Part shown: in pieces, positions 55,082 through 63,567 of the stretch
Numbering within the stretch: position 1 is the first letter of the stretch
How the letters are laid out: each line of letters begins with the position of its first letter
NCBI GenBank assembly: GCA_965198995.1
Contig: CBDAQG010000002.1
Location: 2,976,001 to 3,040,000 of the forward strand
Source of the DNA: CAXMMR01 sp965198995
GTDB lineage: Bacteria; Pseudomonadota; Alphaproteobacteria; Acetobacterales; Acetobacteraceae
DNA: 64,000 nucleotides
Direction of reading: 5' to 3'
Made by a program: the position numbers and the translations under genes
The notes under the pieces: generated by a model
What the model was told of the DNA's origin: nothing
Database searches by the model: none
What the model saw: only the letters and a program-made list of their open reading frames with translations

Positions 55082-55345
55082 ATGGCGAACGGGTGGGCTC
55101 CGGACGGAGCAGTGCAGGACCAGATCGACGACACCGTCGCGGACGAGGTCATGCGCGCGCGTGCCCGCATGCCGACGGGCGAGGGAGACACCCACTGCGT
55201 CGAGTGCGGTGACCCAATCCCGGACGGGCGCCGCAGGGCGTTGCCCGGCGTTCGAACCTGCGTCACCTGTCAGTCGGCTCGTGACGCTCGCCCGGCGAAC
55301 ATCGGGTTCAATCGCCGGGGCAGCAAAGACAGTCAGCTCAAGTAG
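55082..55345 (+). CDS. DksA/TraR-type zinc-finger protein, YbiI-like
   Basis: 87 residues from ATG 55082: MANGWAPDGAVQDQIDDTVA, then HCVECGDPIPDGRRRALPGV with CVTC completing a C4 zinc finger, ending GFNRRGSKDSQLK. The length, start and end match E. coli YbiI as I remember it. Family members bind RNA polymerase or are of unknown role; here the coiled-coil of DksA is missing. It stands alone with its own promoter. Confidence 0.88.
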   Translation: MANGWAPDGAVQDQIDDTVADEVMRARARMPTGEGDTHCVECGDPIPDGRRRALPGVRTCVTCQSARDARPANIGFNRRGSKDSQLK

Positions 55346-55409
55346 CCGGAACCGCCTGCCTTACGATGGACTTCCAAACGCCGTCGACACGACCACGGCC
55401 CACCTCGCC

Positions 55410-55832
55410 TTACCCGCCCGTAACGCGGGCATCGTAACGCTCGCGAGATCGCTCGACGGTGACGCGGTGCTCGACCGCCCACTGGCCCAGTGCACCGACA
55501 GGTTCCCGCAATGACCGCCCGAGTCCGGTGAGCGCGTAGCTGACCCTGGGGGGAATCGTCGGAACGAACGTGCGTTCGACGAGCCCGTCCCGCTCCAGAC
55601 CGCGCAGGGTCAGCGTCAGCATGCGCTGTGAAATACCGTCTAGGCGGCGCTTCAGCTCGTTGAACCGACAGGGCCCGTCGTCCAGCGACATCACCACCAA
55701 CACGCTCCATTTGTCGCCGACGCGTGCCAGGACGCTCCCCACCGCCTTACAGCAGACAGACGAGTGATCGACGGCCCGTTCTGGCCAACTGCGCTCGTTG
55801 GCGGTTACATCGGTGTGCCCGGGTTCCATCAT
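55410..55832 (-). CDS. HxlR-family transcriptional regulator
   Basis: 140 residues. CCKAVGSVLARVGDKWSVLV is the hallmark start of HxlR proteins, with a redox- or electrophile-reactive type Cys context. The winged helix NELKRRLDGISQRMLTLTLR, LERDGLVERTFVPTIPPRVS follows. It is divergent to the azoreductase gene with 90 bases between starts. This is the classic regulator/target arrangement for quinone or azo-compound response, so it most likely represses azoR. Confidence 0.9.
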   Translation of the reverse strand: MMEPGHTDVTANERSWPERAVDHSSVCCKAVGSVLARVGDKWSVLVVMSLDDGPCRFNELKRRLDGISQRMLTLTLRGLERDGLVERTFVPTIPPRVSYALTGLGRSLREPVGALGQWAVEHRVTVERSRERYDARVTGG

Positions 55833-55922
55833 TGTGCCTTCTTGCGAGAGGTAATCCGGTGCCGCATGTAGCCTCGGTTACGTGTCGGCACCACTCGGGT
55901 GACGACCTGCAAGGGGGCTTTC

Positions 55923-56531
55923 ATGAATATCCTTCACGTCGACGCAAGCGCCAGCGACGCTGCAAGCTCGCATACACGCCGCCTGTCGGCCGAGCTGGTC
56001 GCGAAGCTCAAGGCCGCCAATCCCGGCGCCGTGGTCGTCTACCGTGACGTGGCGGCCGACCCTCTTCCCCATGTCGACATGACCATCCGTCAGGCTTGGC
56101 TGCCCGAGGGCGAGAAGGACAGCGCGCTGACCGCGACCGCAGCCCGATCCAAGACGCTGGTCGATGAGCTCAAGGCGGCCGATGTCGTCGTGATCGGATC
56201 GCCCATGTACAACTTCACTGTCCCCTCGACGCTGAAAGCCTGGATCGACCACGTGTCGATTGCCGGGCAAACGTTCCAGTACACGCAGACCGGTCCGAAA
56301 GGCCTGCTGACGGGCAAGGCCTACCTGGCGCTCTCCTCCGGCGGTATCTATTCGCAGGGCGCGTTTGCCGCGGCCGAGCACCTCGCGACCTACCTGACAG
56401 CCATACTGGGCTTCTTGGGGATTGGCGATGTCCAGGTCGTCCGCGCGGAGGGCGTCGCCTACGGACCCGAGCAGGACAAGGCCGCGATGACGGCCGCGCA
56501 GGAGCGTATCGGCTCGCTTGTCGCCGCGTAG
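55923..56531 (+). CDS. azoR: FMN-dependent NADH-azoreductase
   Basis: 202 residues from ATG 55923: MNILHVDASASDAASSHTRR (FMN-phosphate loop), VVIGSPMYNFTVPSTLKAWI, the conserved flavodoxin-like active-site strand, and YLALSSGGIYSQGAF. Full length. It reduces azo dyes and quinones by two electrons using NADH. Regulated, by inference, by the divergent HxlR protein. Confidence 0.92.
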   Translation: MNILHVDASASDAASSHTRRLSAELVAKLKAANPGAVVVYRDVAADPLPHVDMTIRQAWLPEGEKDSALTATAARSKTLVDELKAADVVVIGSPMYNFTVPSTLKAWIDHVSIAGQTFQYTQTGPKGLLTGKAYLALSSGGIYSQGAFAAAEHLATYLTAILGFLGIGDVQVVRAEGVAYGPEQDKAAMTAAQERIGSLVAA

Positions 56532-56561
56532 CACGCGCACATGGGTGCAGGGACCGATGCT

Positions 56562-57710
56562 TCAGTCAGGCGCGGGCATGTCCACGCCCGCGCTTCCGAC
56601 GATGGCGTCAGCCTGCACGTCCAGGCCCGGGGCCGAGCTGAACAACGGTAACCCGCCGTGCTCGCCCACGAGCGACTCGAAGTTCGAAACAGTCACGCCG
56701 ACCAGTCTGATGCCCAGCACCGGCGGCAGGACCGTGCGGATGAGGTCAAGGCTCGCCTGCCGGAGCTGCCCGTGCTGCGTCACGGCGATGGGGTAGCTGC
56801 GGCTGCGGGTGATCTGCCGGAAGTCCGCGAACTTCACCTTCACGGTCACCGTCCGGCCGAACGCCCCGGCTGTCTCGCACCAGGCCCAGACGTCGTCCGC
56901 CATCGTCAGCACGCCCGCCTCGATGTCGACGGCCTGGGTGAGGTCGCGGTCGAAGGTGGTCTCCGAGCCGGACGACTTGCGCGTGCGGTCGGGGTTGACC
57001 GGCCGGTCGTCCCGACCGCGTGCGATGGCATGATACCAGGCGGCAGCGCTGCCGAAATGCTCCTGGAGGAACGCCATCGACTTCGCCTTCAGGTCGGCGC
57101 CGCTCTCGATGCCGAGCGCCTGCATCTTCCTGGCCGTCACCGGCCCGACGCCGTGGAAGCGGGCGACCGGCAGCGTCTCCACCCAGGCCGCTCCCATGTC
57201 GGGCGTGACCGCGAACTGGCCGTTCGGCTTGCGGTGGGCGGAGGCGAGCTTGGCCAGAAACTTGTTGTAGGAGATACCGGCCGAGGCGGTCAGGCCGGTC
57301 CCCTGCAGGATGCGGGCGCGGATTTCCCTTGCGGTTGCCCAGGCCGTGGGCAGCCCCCGCAGGTTCTCGGTGACGTCGAGGTAGGCCTCGTCGAGCGAGA
57401 GCGGCTGGATGAGCGCCGTGTAGTCCGCGAAGATGGCATGGATCTGCCGGGACACCGCCCGGTAGACGTCGAAGCGCGGACGCACGAAGACCAGTTCGGG
57501 GCAGCGGCGGAGTGCCGTGACCGAGGGCAGCGCGGACCTGACGCCGAACTGGCGGGCCTCGTAGCTGGCGGCAGCCACCACGCCGCGGGCCGCCGGGGAG
57601 CCGACCGCCACGGGTCGGCCGCGCAGCGCCGGGTCGTCGCGTTGCTCCACCGACGCGTAGAAGGCGTCCATGTCGACGTGGATGACCTTGCGTGTGGCTC
57701 CGGGTTCCAT
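56562..57710 (-). CDS. dinB: DNA polymerase IV
   Basis: About 382 residues from ATG 57710. Catalytic Asp in VIHVDMDAFYASVEQRDDPA, and the second acidic pair in LSLDEAYLDVTENLRG. HhH region ARFHGVGPVTARKMQALGIE. Little-finger domain SGSETTFDRDLTQAVDIEAG. Intact Y-family translesion polymerase. The open frame extends 15 codons upstream into an IS21 relic (57729 onward), so that extension is not native. The relic also replaces the region where an SOS promoter would be expected. Confidence 0.95.
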   Translation of the reverse strand: MEPGATRKVIHVDMDAFYASVEQRDDPALRGRPVAVGSPAARGVVAAASYEARQFGVRSALPSVTALRRCPELVFVRPRFDVYRAVSRQIHAIFADYTALIQPLSLDEAYLDVTENLRGLPTAWATAREIRARILQGTGLTASAGISYNKFLAKLASAHRKPNGQFAVTPDMGAAWVETLPVARFHGVGPVTARKMQALGIESGADLKAKSMAFLQEHFGSAAAWYHAIARGRDDRPVNPDRTRKSSGSETTFDRDLTQAVDIEAGVLTMADDVWAWCETAGAFGRTVTVKVKFADFRQITRSRSYPIAVTQHGQLRQASLDLIRTVLPPVLGIRLVGVTVSNFESLVGEHGGLPLFSSAPGLDVQADAIVGSAGVDMPAPD

Positions 57711-57728
57711 CGGCGCATCCTGGCGTCT

Positions 57729-57904
57729 CAAACGGCACTGCAATCTGACCGCCACCGGCGCCCAAAAGTGACCCCCTTCCGGCCCGTTTATTGACGCGCG
57801 AGGCGCTCGCCGCGGTTCTTGAACCGCCGCGGCTGCACCGCACGCTCACACGAGAACGCAGTCTCTGCCGAGCGTAGCACCCGCCTTCCACGCTGTTCCA
57901 CAGG
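57729..57904 (-). mobile_element. MITE-sized IS21 relic, 176 bp
   Basis: Both ends match the IS21 at 8933-10653. The right-end block AATCTGACCGCCACCGGCGC...AAAAGTGACCCCCTTCCGG is at 57741-57781, and the left end, complement of CCTGTGGAACAGCGTGGAA, is at 57886-57906. Between them are two remnants in one frame: IstA codons (RRVLRSAETAFSCERAVQPR) fused directly to the IstB C-terminus (RFKNRGERLARQ). Two internal deletions have thus removed nearly all of the element. Confidence 0.75.
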
Positions 57905-58103
57905 CCAGGACGCCCGTAACCGCCGCAGCGCCCCTCCGCGTCGCCGTCGCTCAAGCGCCGCGACCGGCTCGATCAACGGCCATCCCGCGAGTCCCGATCG
58001 GTCGGTCGATCTTAACCATCCCTTAAGCATGGTTTGCGACACTGGCGGCGGCACGCGCCTCGGCTCAGCGCCCGCGCCTGCGGGTGATTGTTAGGGATAG
58101 GGT

Positions 58104-59645
58104 ATGTACTGGTCACGACGAAGGCCCGAGCGGCAGCCGAGGGCGCTGGATCGTTACGCGGCCAGCCTTGGCATCCTCGTCGAGCGCCACCTGTCCAACG
58201 CCGCCCTCATCGCCGCCCGTCAGGAGGCCGAGCGTGAAGCGGCCGAGACCCAGCTGGCCAAGCGCGCCGTCGAGACCGTCGTCAGCGCGCTGCGCGACGA
58301 GATGGCGATGCGGGTCGGCACCCAGTCCCGCCTCGCCCATCTCGCCAGCCACGACCCGCTCACCAACCTGCCGAACCGATCCCTGTTCGGCGACCGCCTC
58401 GCCGGCGCGATCGTCGAGGCGCGCGGCAACGGCCGGCGCCTCGCCCTGCTCTATGTCGACCTGGACGACTTCAAGATCGTGAACGACACCTTCGGCCACG
58501 CCGTGGGCGACGCCTTGCTCCAGCTCGTCTCCACCAGGATCGAGCGCGAGCTGCGCGCGGGTGACATCGTGGCCCGCATGGGCGGCGACGAGTTCGCCAT
58601 CCTGCATCTCGCCCCGCCGGACGCCGAGGCCGCGCGCAGCCTCGGCAACCGCATCATCGGCCGGCTCAGCGAGCCGTTCAGCATCGAGGAGCGGCCGATC
58701 TTCGTCGGCGCCTCCGTCGGCATCTCGCTGTTTCCGGACGACGCCGGCGAGGTCGAGCTGCTGCATCGCAACGCCGACCTCGCAATGTACGAGGCCAAGA
58801 GCTCGGGCCGCAATCGCTGCTGCTTCTTCAACGACATGCTGGACCAGGAGGCGCACCGGCGCGCCCTGCTCGAACAGGCGCTGCGCGAGCCGGACCTCGC
58901 CTGCCAACTGCAGATCGCCTTCCAGCCGCAGGTCGATGTCCGTAGCGGCGACCTCGTCGGCGTCGAGGCGCTGCTGCGCTGGACCCATCCCGTGCACGGG
59001 CCGATCTCGCCGGAGGAGTTCATCCCGGTCGCCGAGCGCTGCGGCCTGATCGGCGAGATCGGTGCCTGGGTGCTGCGCGAGAGCTGCCGCCGGGCCAGGG
59101 AGTGGCACCGCACCGGCATGCGGCGCATCTCGGTGGCGGTGAACGTCGCCACCAACCAGTTCCGCGACGGCAACATGCCCCAGCTGGTCAGCGACGTGCT
59201 CGCCGAGACCGGGCTGCCGCCCGACTGGCTGGAGCTCGAGATCACCGAAACCGGCATCATGCGCGACATGCATGTCGCCGCCGACACGCTGGTGGCGCTG
59301 CATCAGCAGGGGGTTGGTCTGGCGATCGACGATTTCGGCACCGGCTACTCGTCGCTGAGCTACCTGCGCCGCCTGCCCGTGGACCGCATCAAGATCGACC
59401 GCAGCTTCGTCAAAGACGTCACCGTCAACGAGGATGCCGCCGTCGTCGCCAACACAATCGTCCAGCTCGCTCACAGCCTCAGGCTGCAGGTCGTCGCCGA
59501 GGGTGTCGAAACGGCGATGCAGGCGGAGTTCGTCCGCGCCGTCGGCTGCGACTTCGCCCAGGGCTACTACTACGGCCGCCCGCTGAACCACACCCAGATC
59601 CCGGCACTCGTGAACGGCTCGCTCAAACTGGAGGATGCGGCATGA
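58104..59645 (+). CDS. cytoplasmic GGDEF-EAL cyclic-di-GMP protein
   Basis: 513 residues, no membrane segment. Residues 1-75 form a helical Arg/Ala/Glu-rich region that may be a coiled-coil or the end of a lost sensor, although an in-frame stop lies just upstream. An intact GGDEF sits at 160-164. EAL is at 288-290 in LVGVEALLRWTHP. AIDDFGTGYSSLSYLRRLPV and FAQGYYYGRPL complete the phosphodiesterase. Both halves keep key residues. Its TGA overlaps the ATG of the HerA-type ATPase gene, so the two are made together. Confidence 0.92.
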   Translation: MYWSRRRPERQPRALDRYAASLGILVERHLSNAALIAARQEAEREAAETQLAKRAVETVVSALRDEMAMRVGTQSRLAHLASHDPLTNLPNRSLFGDRLAGAIVEARGNGRRLALLYVDLDDFKIVNDTFGHAVGDALLQLVSTRIERELRAGDIVARMGGDEFAILHLAPPDAEAARSLGNRIIGRLSEPFSIEERPIFVGASVGISLFPDDAGEVELLHRNADLAMYEAKSSGRNRCCFFNDMLDQEAHRRALLEQALREPDLACQLQIAFQPQVDVRSGDLVGVEALLRWTHPVHGPISPEEFIPVAERCGLIGEIGAWVLRESCRRAREWHRTGMRRISVAVNVATNQFRDGNMPQLVSDVLAETGLPPDWLELEITETGIMRDMHVAADTLVALHQQGVGLAIDDFGTGYSSLSYLRRLPVDRIKIDRSFVKDVTVNEDAAVVANTIVQLAHSLRLQVVAEGVETAMQAEFVRAVGCDFAQGYYYGRPLNHTQIPALVNGSLKLEDAA

Positions 59646-61285
59646 ACTCGACGACGGCCGTGACGTCCATCGTCGAGCACTGGAGCGACACGGCCAAGGC
59701 GCGCATCCGCGCCGGACGAGTGGTCTCGACGTCGGGCTCGCAGATCGTGATCCTGCTCGACCAGGCGAGCTCGGCGCTCGAAAGCCTGCAGATGGGCTGC
59801 CTGGTCTGCGCCCGCAGTCCCCACGCGACGGTCTTTGGCCTCGTCGAAGGGCTGAGCACTCCGATGCCGATGCAGCCGGGCGACGCGGCCGAGCTCAAGA
59901 TCGCCGAGATCGGCCTGCTGGGCGAGGTGCTCGACACGCGGGTCGGCGGGGCCGGTGGTTTTCGCCGTGGCGTGTCCAAGCTCCCCAGCCTCGATGCCGT
60001 CGTCTTTCTCGCCGATCATGAAGACACCGCGATGATCTTCGCGCTGCCGAACCGGCGATCGATCTGCATCGGCACCGTGCACCAGGATCCGCGCGTCCCG
60101 GCGCAGGTCAGCGTCAACGACATGCTGTGCAAGCACTTCGCCGTGCTCGGCACGACCGGCACCGGCAAGTCATGCGCGCTGACCCTGATGCTGAAGCGGA
60201 TCCTCGAGCAGAACCCGCACGGCCACGTGCTGCTGCTCGATCCGCACGGCGAATACGAGCTCGCCTTCGGCGACATGGCCGAGCATCTGAGCGCCAGCAA
60301 CTTCCGCCTGCCCTACTGGCTGTTCAATTTCGAAGAGCTGACCGAGGTCGTCTTCGGCCACGAGAAGCATGAGATGTCGGCGGAGATCATGCACTTTCGC
60401 GAGCTGGTGCTCGCCGCCAAGCTCGCGATGGCCCGCAACGTCGCCGACCGCAAGTGGATCACCGTCGACAGCCCGGTGCCCTACATGATGAGCGACCTCA
60501 ATCGTCTGCTCGAGACCGCCATCGGCAGCCTGGACAACCGCAGCAGCCTGCCGGCCTTTCTGCGCATCAAGTCACGGCTGGCGCTGCTGCAGACGGATCG
60601 CCGCTTCGCGCTGATGTTCGACACCGGCCTCGTCGTGCGCGACAACTTCGCCAGCCTGCTCGGCCGCATCTTCCGCATCCCCGCCGACGGCAAGCCGCTC
60701 GCCATCCTTGATCTCGCCAGCATCCCCTCCGAGGTGCTCAACGTGGTGGTCGGCGTCGTCTGCCGCCTCGCCTTTGATCTGGCGACCTGGATCGGTCAAC
60801 GCCAGCCGCTGCTGCTGGTCTGCGAGGAGGCGCACCGCTATGCGCCGCAGGACGGCGCACTGGGGTTCCAGCCGGCCAAGCGGGCGCTGTCGCGGATCGC
60901 CAAGGAAGGCCGCAAATACGGCATCAGCCTCGGCGTCGTCAGCCAGCGCCCCTCCGAGCTCGACGCCACCATCCTGTCGCAATGCAACACCGTGTTCGCG
61001 TTCCGGATGTCCAACGAACGCGATCAGGAAATCATCCAGGCCTGCCTGTCCGAGGCCTCCGCGGCAACCTTCTCCACCCTGCCGTTCCTCGGCAACGGCG
61101 AGGCGATCGGCATCGGCGAGGGTGTGCCCGTGCCGATGCGCCTGCGGTTTGCCTTGCTGGCGGACGACGAGCGGCCGCGCAGCCGCTCGGCCCAGTTCTC
61201 CGAACGTTGGCGGCAGGTCGATGATGGCGCCATCATCGAGCTCGACAAGTTCGTCGGCGCGCTGCGCGGCGGCACGCCGGGCTGA
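59642..61285 (+). CDS. HerA/DUF87-type ATPase
   Basis: 547 residues. An N-terminal HAS-barrel-like region (about 1-110, AGRVVSTSGSQIVILLDQAS, VCARSPHATVFGLVEGL) is followed by the motor. Walker A GTTGTGKS is at 170-177, then HVLLLDPHGEYELAFGDMAE, Walker B LLLVCEEAHRYAPQ, the arginine-finger region IAKEGRKYGISLGVVSQRPS and sensor SQCNTVFAFRMSNERDQEII. HerA relatives form hexameric DNA translocases that work with NurA in end resection, or with SIR2/nuclease partners in phage defence. Here the coupled partner is a c-di-GMP enzyme instead. No nurA is seen. Confidence 0.9.
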   Translation: MNSTTAVTSIVEHWSDTAKARIRAGRVVSTSGSQIVILLDQASSALESLQMGCLVCARSPHATVFGLVEGLSTPMPMQPGDAAELKIAEIGLLGEVLDTRVGGAGGFRRGVSKLPSLDAVVFLADHEDTAMIFALPNRRSICIGTVHQDPRVPAQVSVNDMLCKHFAVLGTTGTGKSCALTLMLKRILEQNPHGHVLLLDPHGEYELAFGDMAEHLSASNFRLPYWLFNFEELTEVVFGHEKHEMSAEIMHFRELVLAAKLAMARNVADRKWITVDSPVPYMMSDLNRLLETAIGSLDNRSSLPAFLRIKSRLALLQTDRRFALMFDTGLVVRDNFASLLGRIFRIPADGKPLAILDLASIPSEVLNVVVGVVCRLAFDLATWIGQRQPLLLVCEEAHRYAPQDGALGFQPAKRALSRIAKEGRKYGISLGVVSQRPSELDATILSQCNTVFAFRMSNERDQEIIQACLSEASAATFSTLPFLGNGEAIGIGEGVPVPMRLRFALLADDERPRSRSAQFSERWRQVDDGAIIELDKFVGALRGGTPG

Positions 61286-61375
61286 GCGGCGGCACGCAGC
61301 CGGTGCGCCGGGCCGGCGGCGCATCGCCGTCAAGGATGCGCGGCCGTCGCCATGCCGCACCAGCCATGGCGCCCG

Positions 61376-62191
61376 CTACAGTTTGCGGATCACCTTGACC
61401 GTCGTCAAAACCTCTTCCTTTCGGCGCGTGATCCCATGCGCGCGCAAGAAGTCGCGACCCTCCTCGACCGCGTCGAACCGCCCGTAGGATCGGCCAACCG
61501 GCCGCAGATGCCGGATCGACACGGCATCGACGAAGCCGATGTTCCACCCGTTGGCGCGCGCGAGTTCGGACCATTGCAGATCCAGGCCGTAGCCCATCCG
61601 GGTCGGCGGAAACGGCAACAGCGTCGCGAACGTCGATCGATGCAATCCGGTCAGCGGCCCGATTTCGACGAAGTGGGTGATCCGGGCCAGGCTGTTCCAG
61701 TAACGATGCGACAGCTCGAACGCCGCATAGGACTCGAATCGATGCGCCGGCTGAAACAGGCGCAGGTCCGCGGCCTCGGCCACATGAATGCACCGGTCCA
61801 GCAATCCAGGCGGCGTGGTGATGTCGTCATCGACAATGATGCCCCAGTCAAACCCCTCGAGCGGCTGACGTGTCAGGGCAAGATTGATGTTCTCGAACTT
61901 TCCACGATCGCCCATCTCCACGACGACCGAACTGACGTCATGGCGGGTGCGCGAAAGCGCCCTGATCACCTGGTGGATGTCGTCCGGTCGCGACGGCACC
62001 TCCACGCCGATCAGCAGCACCCGGCGAACCGGTGCGGCCTCGATCGCCTGATCAAGCCGCCGCATGCTTCGGTTGAGCCGCAGCCGCAGGCCAAAGGCGA
62101 GGTCCGGCAACTTGCCGGTGCGTCGACTGCGCCAGGTGCGCGGCTTCAGGTTTCCAAACGGCGACGAGAAGAAGTCCTGATCGTCCGTCAT
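61376..62191 (-). CDS. DUF707-like glycosyltransferase
   Basis: About 271 residues from ATG 62191 (MTDDQDFFSSPFGNLKPRTW). The open frame begins earlier (62386), but that part does not look coding. The core has a GT-A-like acidic motif GFDWGIIVDDDITTPPGLLD, then LFQPAHRFESYAAFELSHRY, FVEIGPLTGLHRSTFATLLP and RMGYGLDLQWSELARANGWN. These are all features of DUF707/DUF5672-like transferases. It probably modifies a surface glycan. Convergent with the HerA-type gene; unrelated neighbours. Confidence 0.75.
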   Translation of the reverse strand: MTDDQDFFSSPFGNLKPRTWRSRRTGKLPDLAFGLRLRLNRSMRRLDQAIEAAPVRRVLLIGVEVPSRPDDIHQVIRALSRTRHDVSSVVVEMGDRGKFENINLALTRQPLEGFDWGIIVDDDITTPPGLLDRCIHVAEAADLRLFQPAHRFESYAAFELSHRYWNSLARITHFVEIGPLTGLHRSTFATLLPFPPTRMGYGLDLQWSELARANGWNIGFVDAVSIRHLRPVGRSYGRFDAVEEGRDFLRAHGITRRKEEVLTTVKVIRKL

Positions 62192-62486
62192 CGACCTGTC
62201 TCCCACTGCCGGCGCGTCAGCAGCCACGGCGATCTCGTCGCCCGCCGTTCGTCCGAACCCGAGCGTCCGTTTGAAACTCTGATTGCAGGCAAGGCAAGGC
62301 GCCTCCCCTCCGTAAGACCTGTCCGACTGCGCTCGCGCCGTCGTCACCTCTGGCCTACTCCCACCAAAGCTAGGCTTTGAAAACATCTACTGAGGAACGC
62401 CGGCCGACAGCTTGACCCTTTACACGACTTGGCGCACCGACCGGATGGATGCGGTCGCGCCGATGTCGCCAGGATCCGAAGCACGC

Positions 62487-63380
62487 ATGACCCTGCAAGA
62501 CCTGCGCTACGTCGTCGCCCTCGCCGAGCACGGTCACTTCGGCCGCGCCGCCGCCGCCTGCGACATCGCCCAGTCGACCATCAGCGCCCAGATCAAGAAC
62601 CTCGAGCGCCAGCTCGGCGTGACGCTGTTCGAGCGCACCACCAAATCGGTCAGCGTGACGGCCATCGGCCTCGAGATCGCCGGCCGGGCCCGCCAGGTCC
62701 TGGCGGACGTCGAGGCCATCATGAGCTTCGGCCAGCAGATCTCCGGCCCGCTGGTCGGCGCCTTCGGCCTCGGCATCATCCCCACCCTCGGACCCTACGT
62801 GCTGCCCTGGCTTGTACCAGCTCTGAGAAAGGCCTACCCGAAGCTGCGGCTGACGCTGCGTGAGGACCTGACCGCGCCGCTCCTGGAGCGGCTCGCCTCG
62901 CACCAGCTCGACGCCGCCCTGGTGGCGCTGCCGGTCGCGCATGATCGGCTGGAGACGCTTGCCCTGTTCTATGAACCGTTCTGGCTGGCCGAGCCGAAGG
63001 ACCGAAAGCCCGCCACCACGATCGTAAAGCAGGACGAGCTGCGTGGACGCCAGCTGCTGCTGCTCACCGAGGGCCACTGCCTGCGCGACCAGGCCCTGGC
63101 GATCTGCGGCACCACCGGCCACGACGCCGAGGGCGATTTCCGCGCCACCAGCCTCGAGACCATCCTGCAGATGGTGGCGACCGGGCTGGGCAGCACCTTG
63201 CTGCCGGCGATGGCCTGCAGCGACGCCCGCGCCCGCTCGGTCACGACGCGGCCGCTGGAAGCCGGCATCGGGCGACGCATCGGCTTCGCCTGGCGGCGCA
63301 GCTATCCGAAACATCGCGACATCCACCTGCTGGCGCACACCCTGCGCGATCACCTGCCGCAGGGCGTCTGTCGCGTCTGA
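62487..63380 (+). CDS. oxyR: peroxide-sensing regulator OxyR (LysR family)
   Basis: 297 residues from ATG 62487 (MTLQDLRYVVALAEHGHFGR). HTH AAAACDIAQSTISAQIKNLE. The redox pair is present at Cys198 and Cys207 (LLTEGHCLRDQALAICG), matching Cys199/Cys208 of E. coli OxyR. ATSLETILQMVATGLGSTLL follows. It lies directly upstream of katG in the same direction (188 bases apart), its classical target. An in-frame upstream start (62412) is possible but not supported by family length. Confidence 0.93.
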   Translation: MTLQDLRYVVALAEHGHFGRAAAACDIAQSTISAQIKNLERQLGVTLFERTTKSVSVTAIGLEIAGRARQVLADVEAIMSFGQQISGPLVGAFGLGIIPTLGPYVLPWLVPALRKAYPKLRLTLREDLTAPLLERLASHQLDAALVALPVAHDRLETLALFYEPFWLAEPKDRKPATTIVKQDELRGRQLLLLTEGHCLRDQALAICGTTGHDAEGDFRATSLETILQMVATGLGSTLLPAMACSDARARSVTTRPLEAGIGRRIGFAWRRSYPKHRDIHLLAHTLRDHLPQGVCRV

Positions 63381-63567
63381 CCGCCCGGCGATGTCCAACC
63401 GCCTGGCTCCGATCGCCCGAACCGATCGCTTCCCCGGCCACAATCGATTTCCCGACCACGCCGGAAGGCGCTAACGTGTCACCCATTGGTTGCGACCGAT
63501 CAGAAACCCGTCAGGCCCGCCAGCGCCGCAAGGCCGGCGGCGCGACGAGATGTGAAGGAGAACGACG

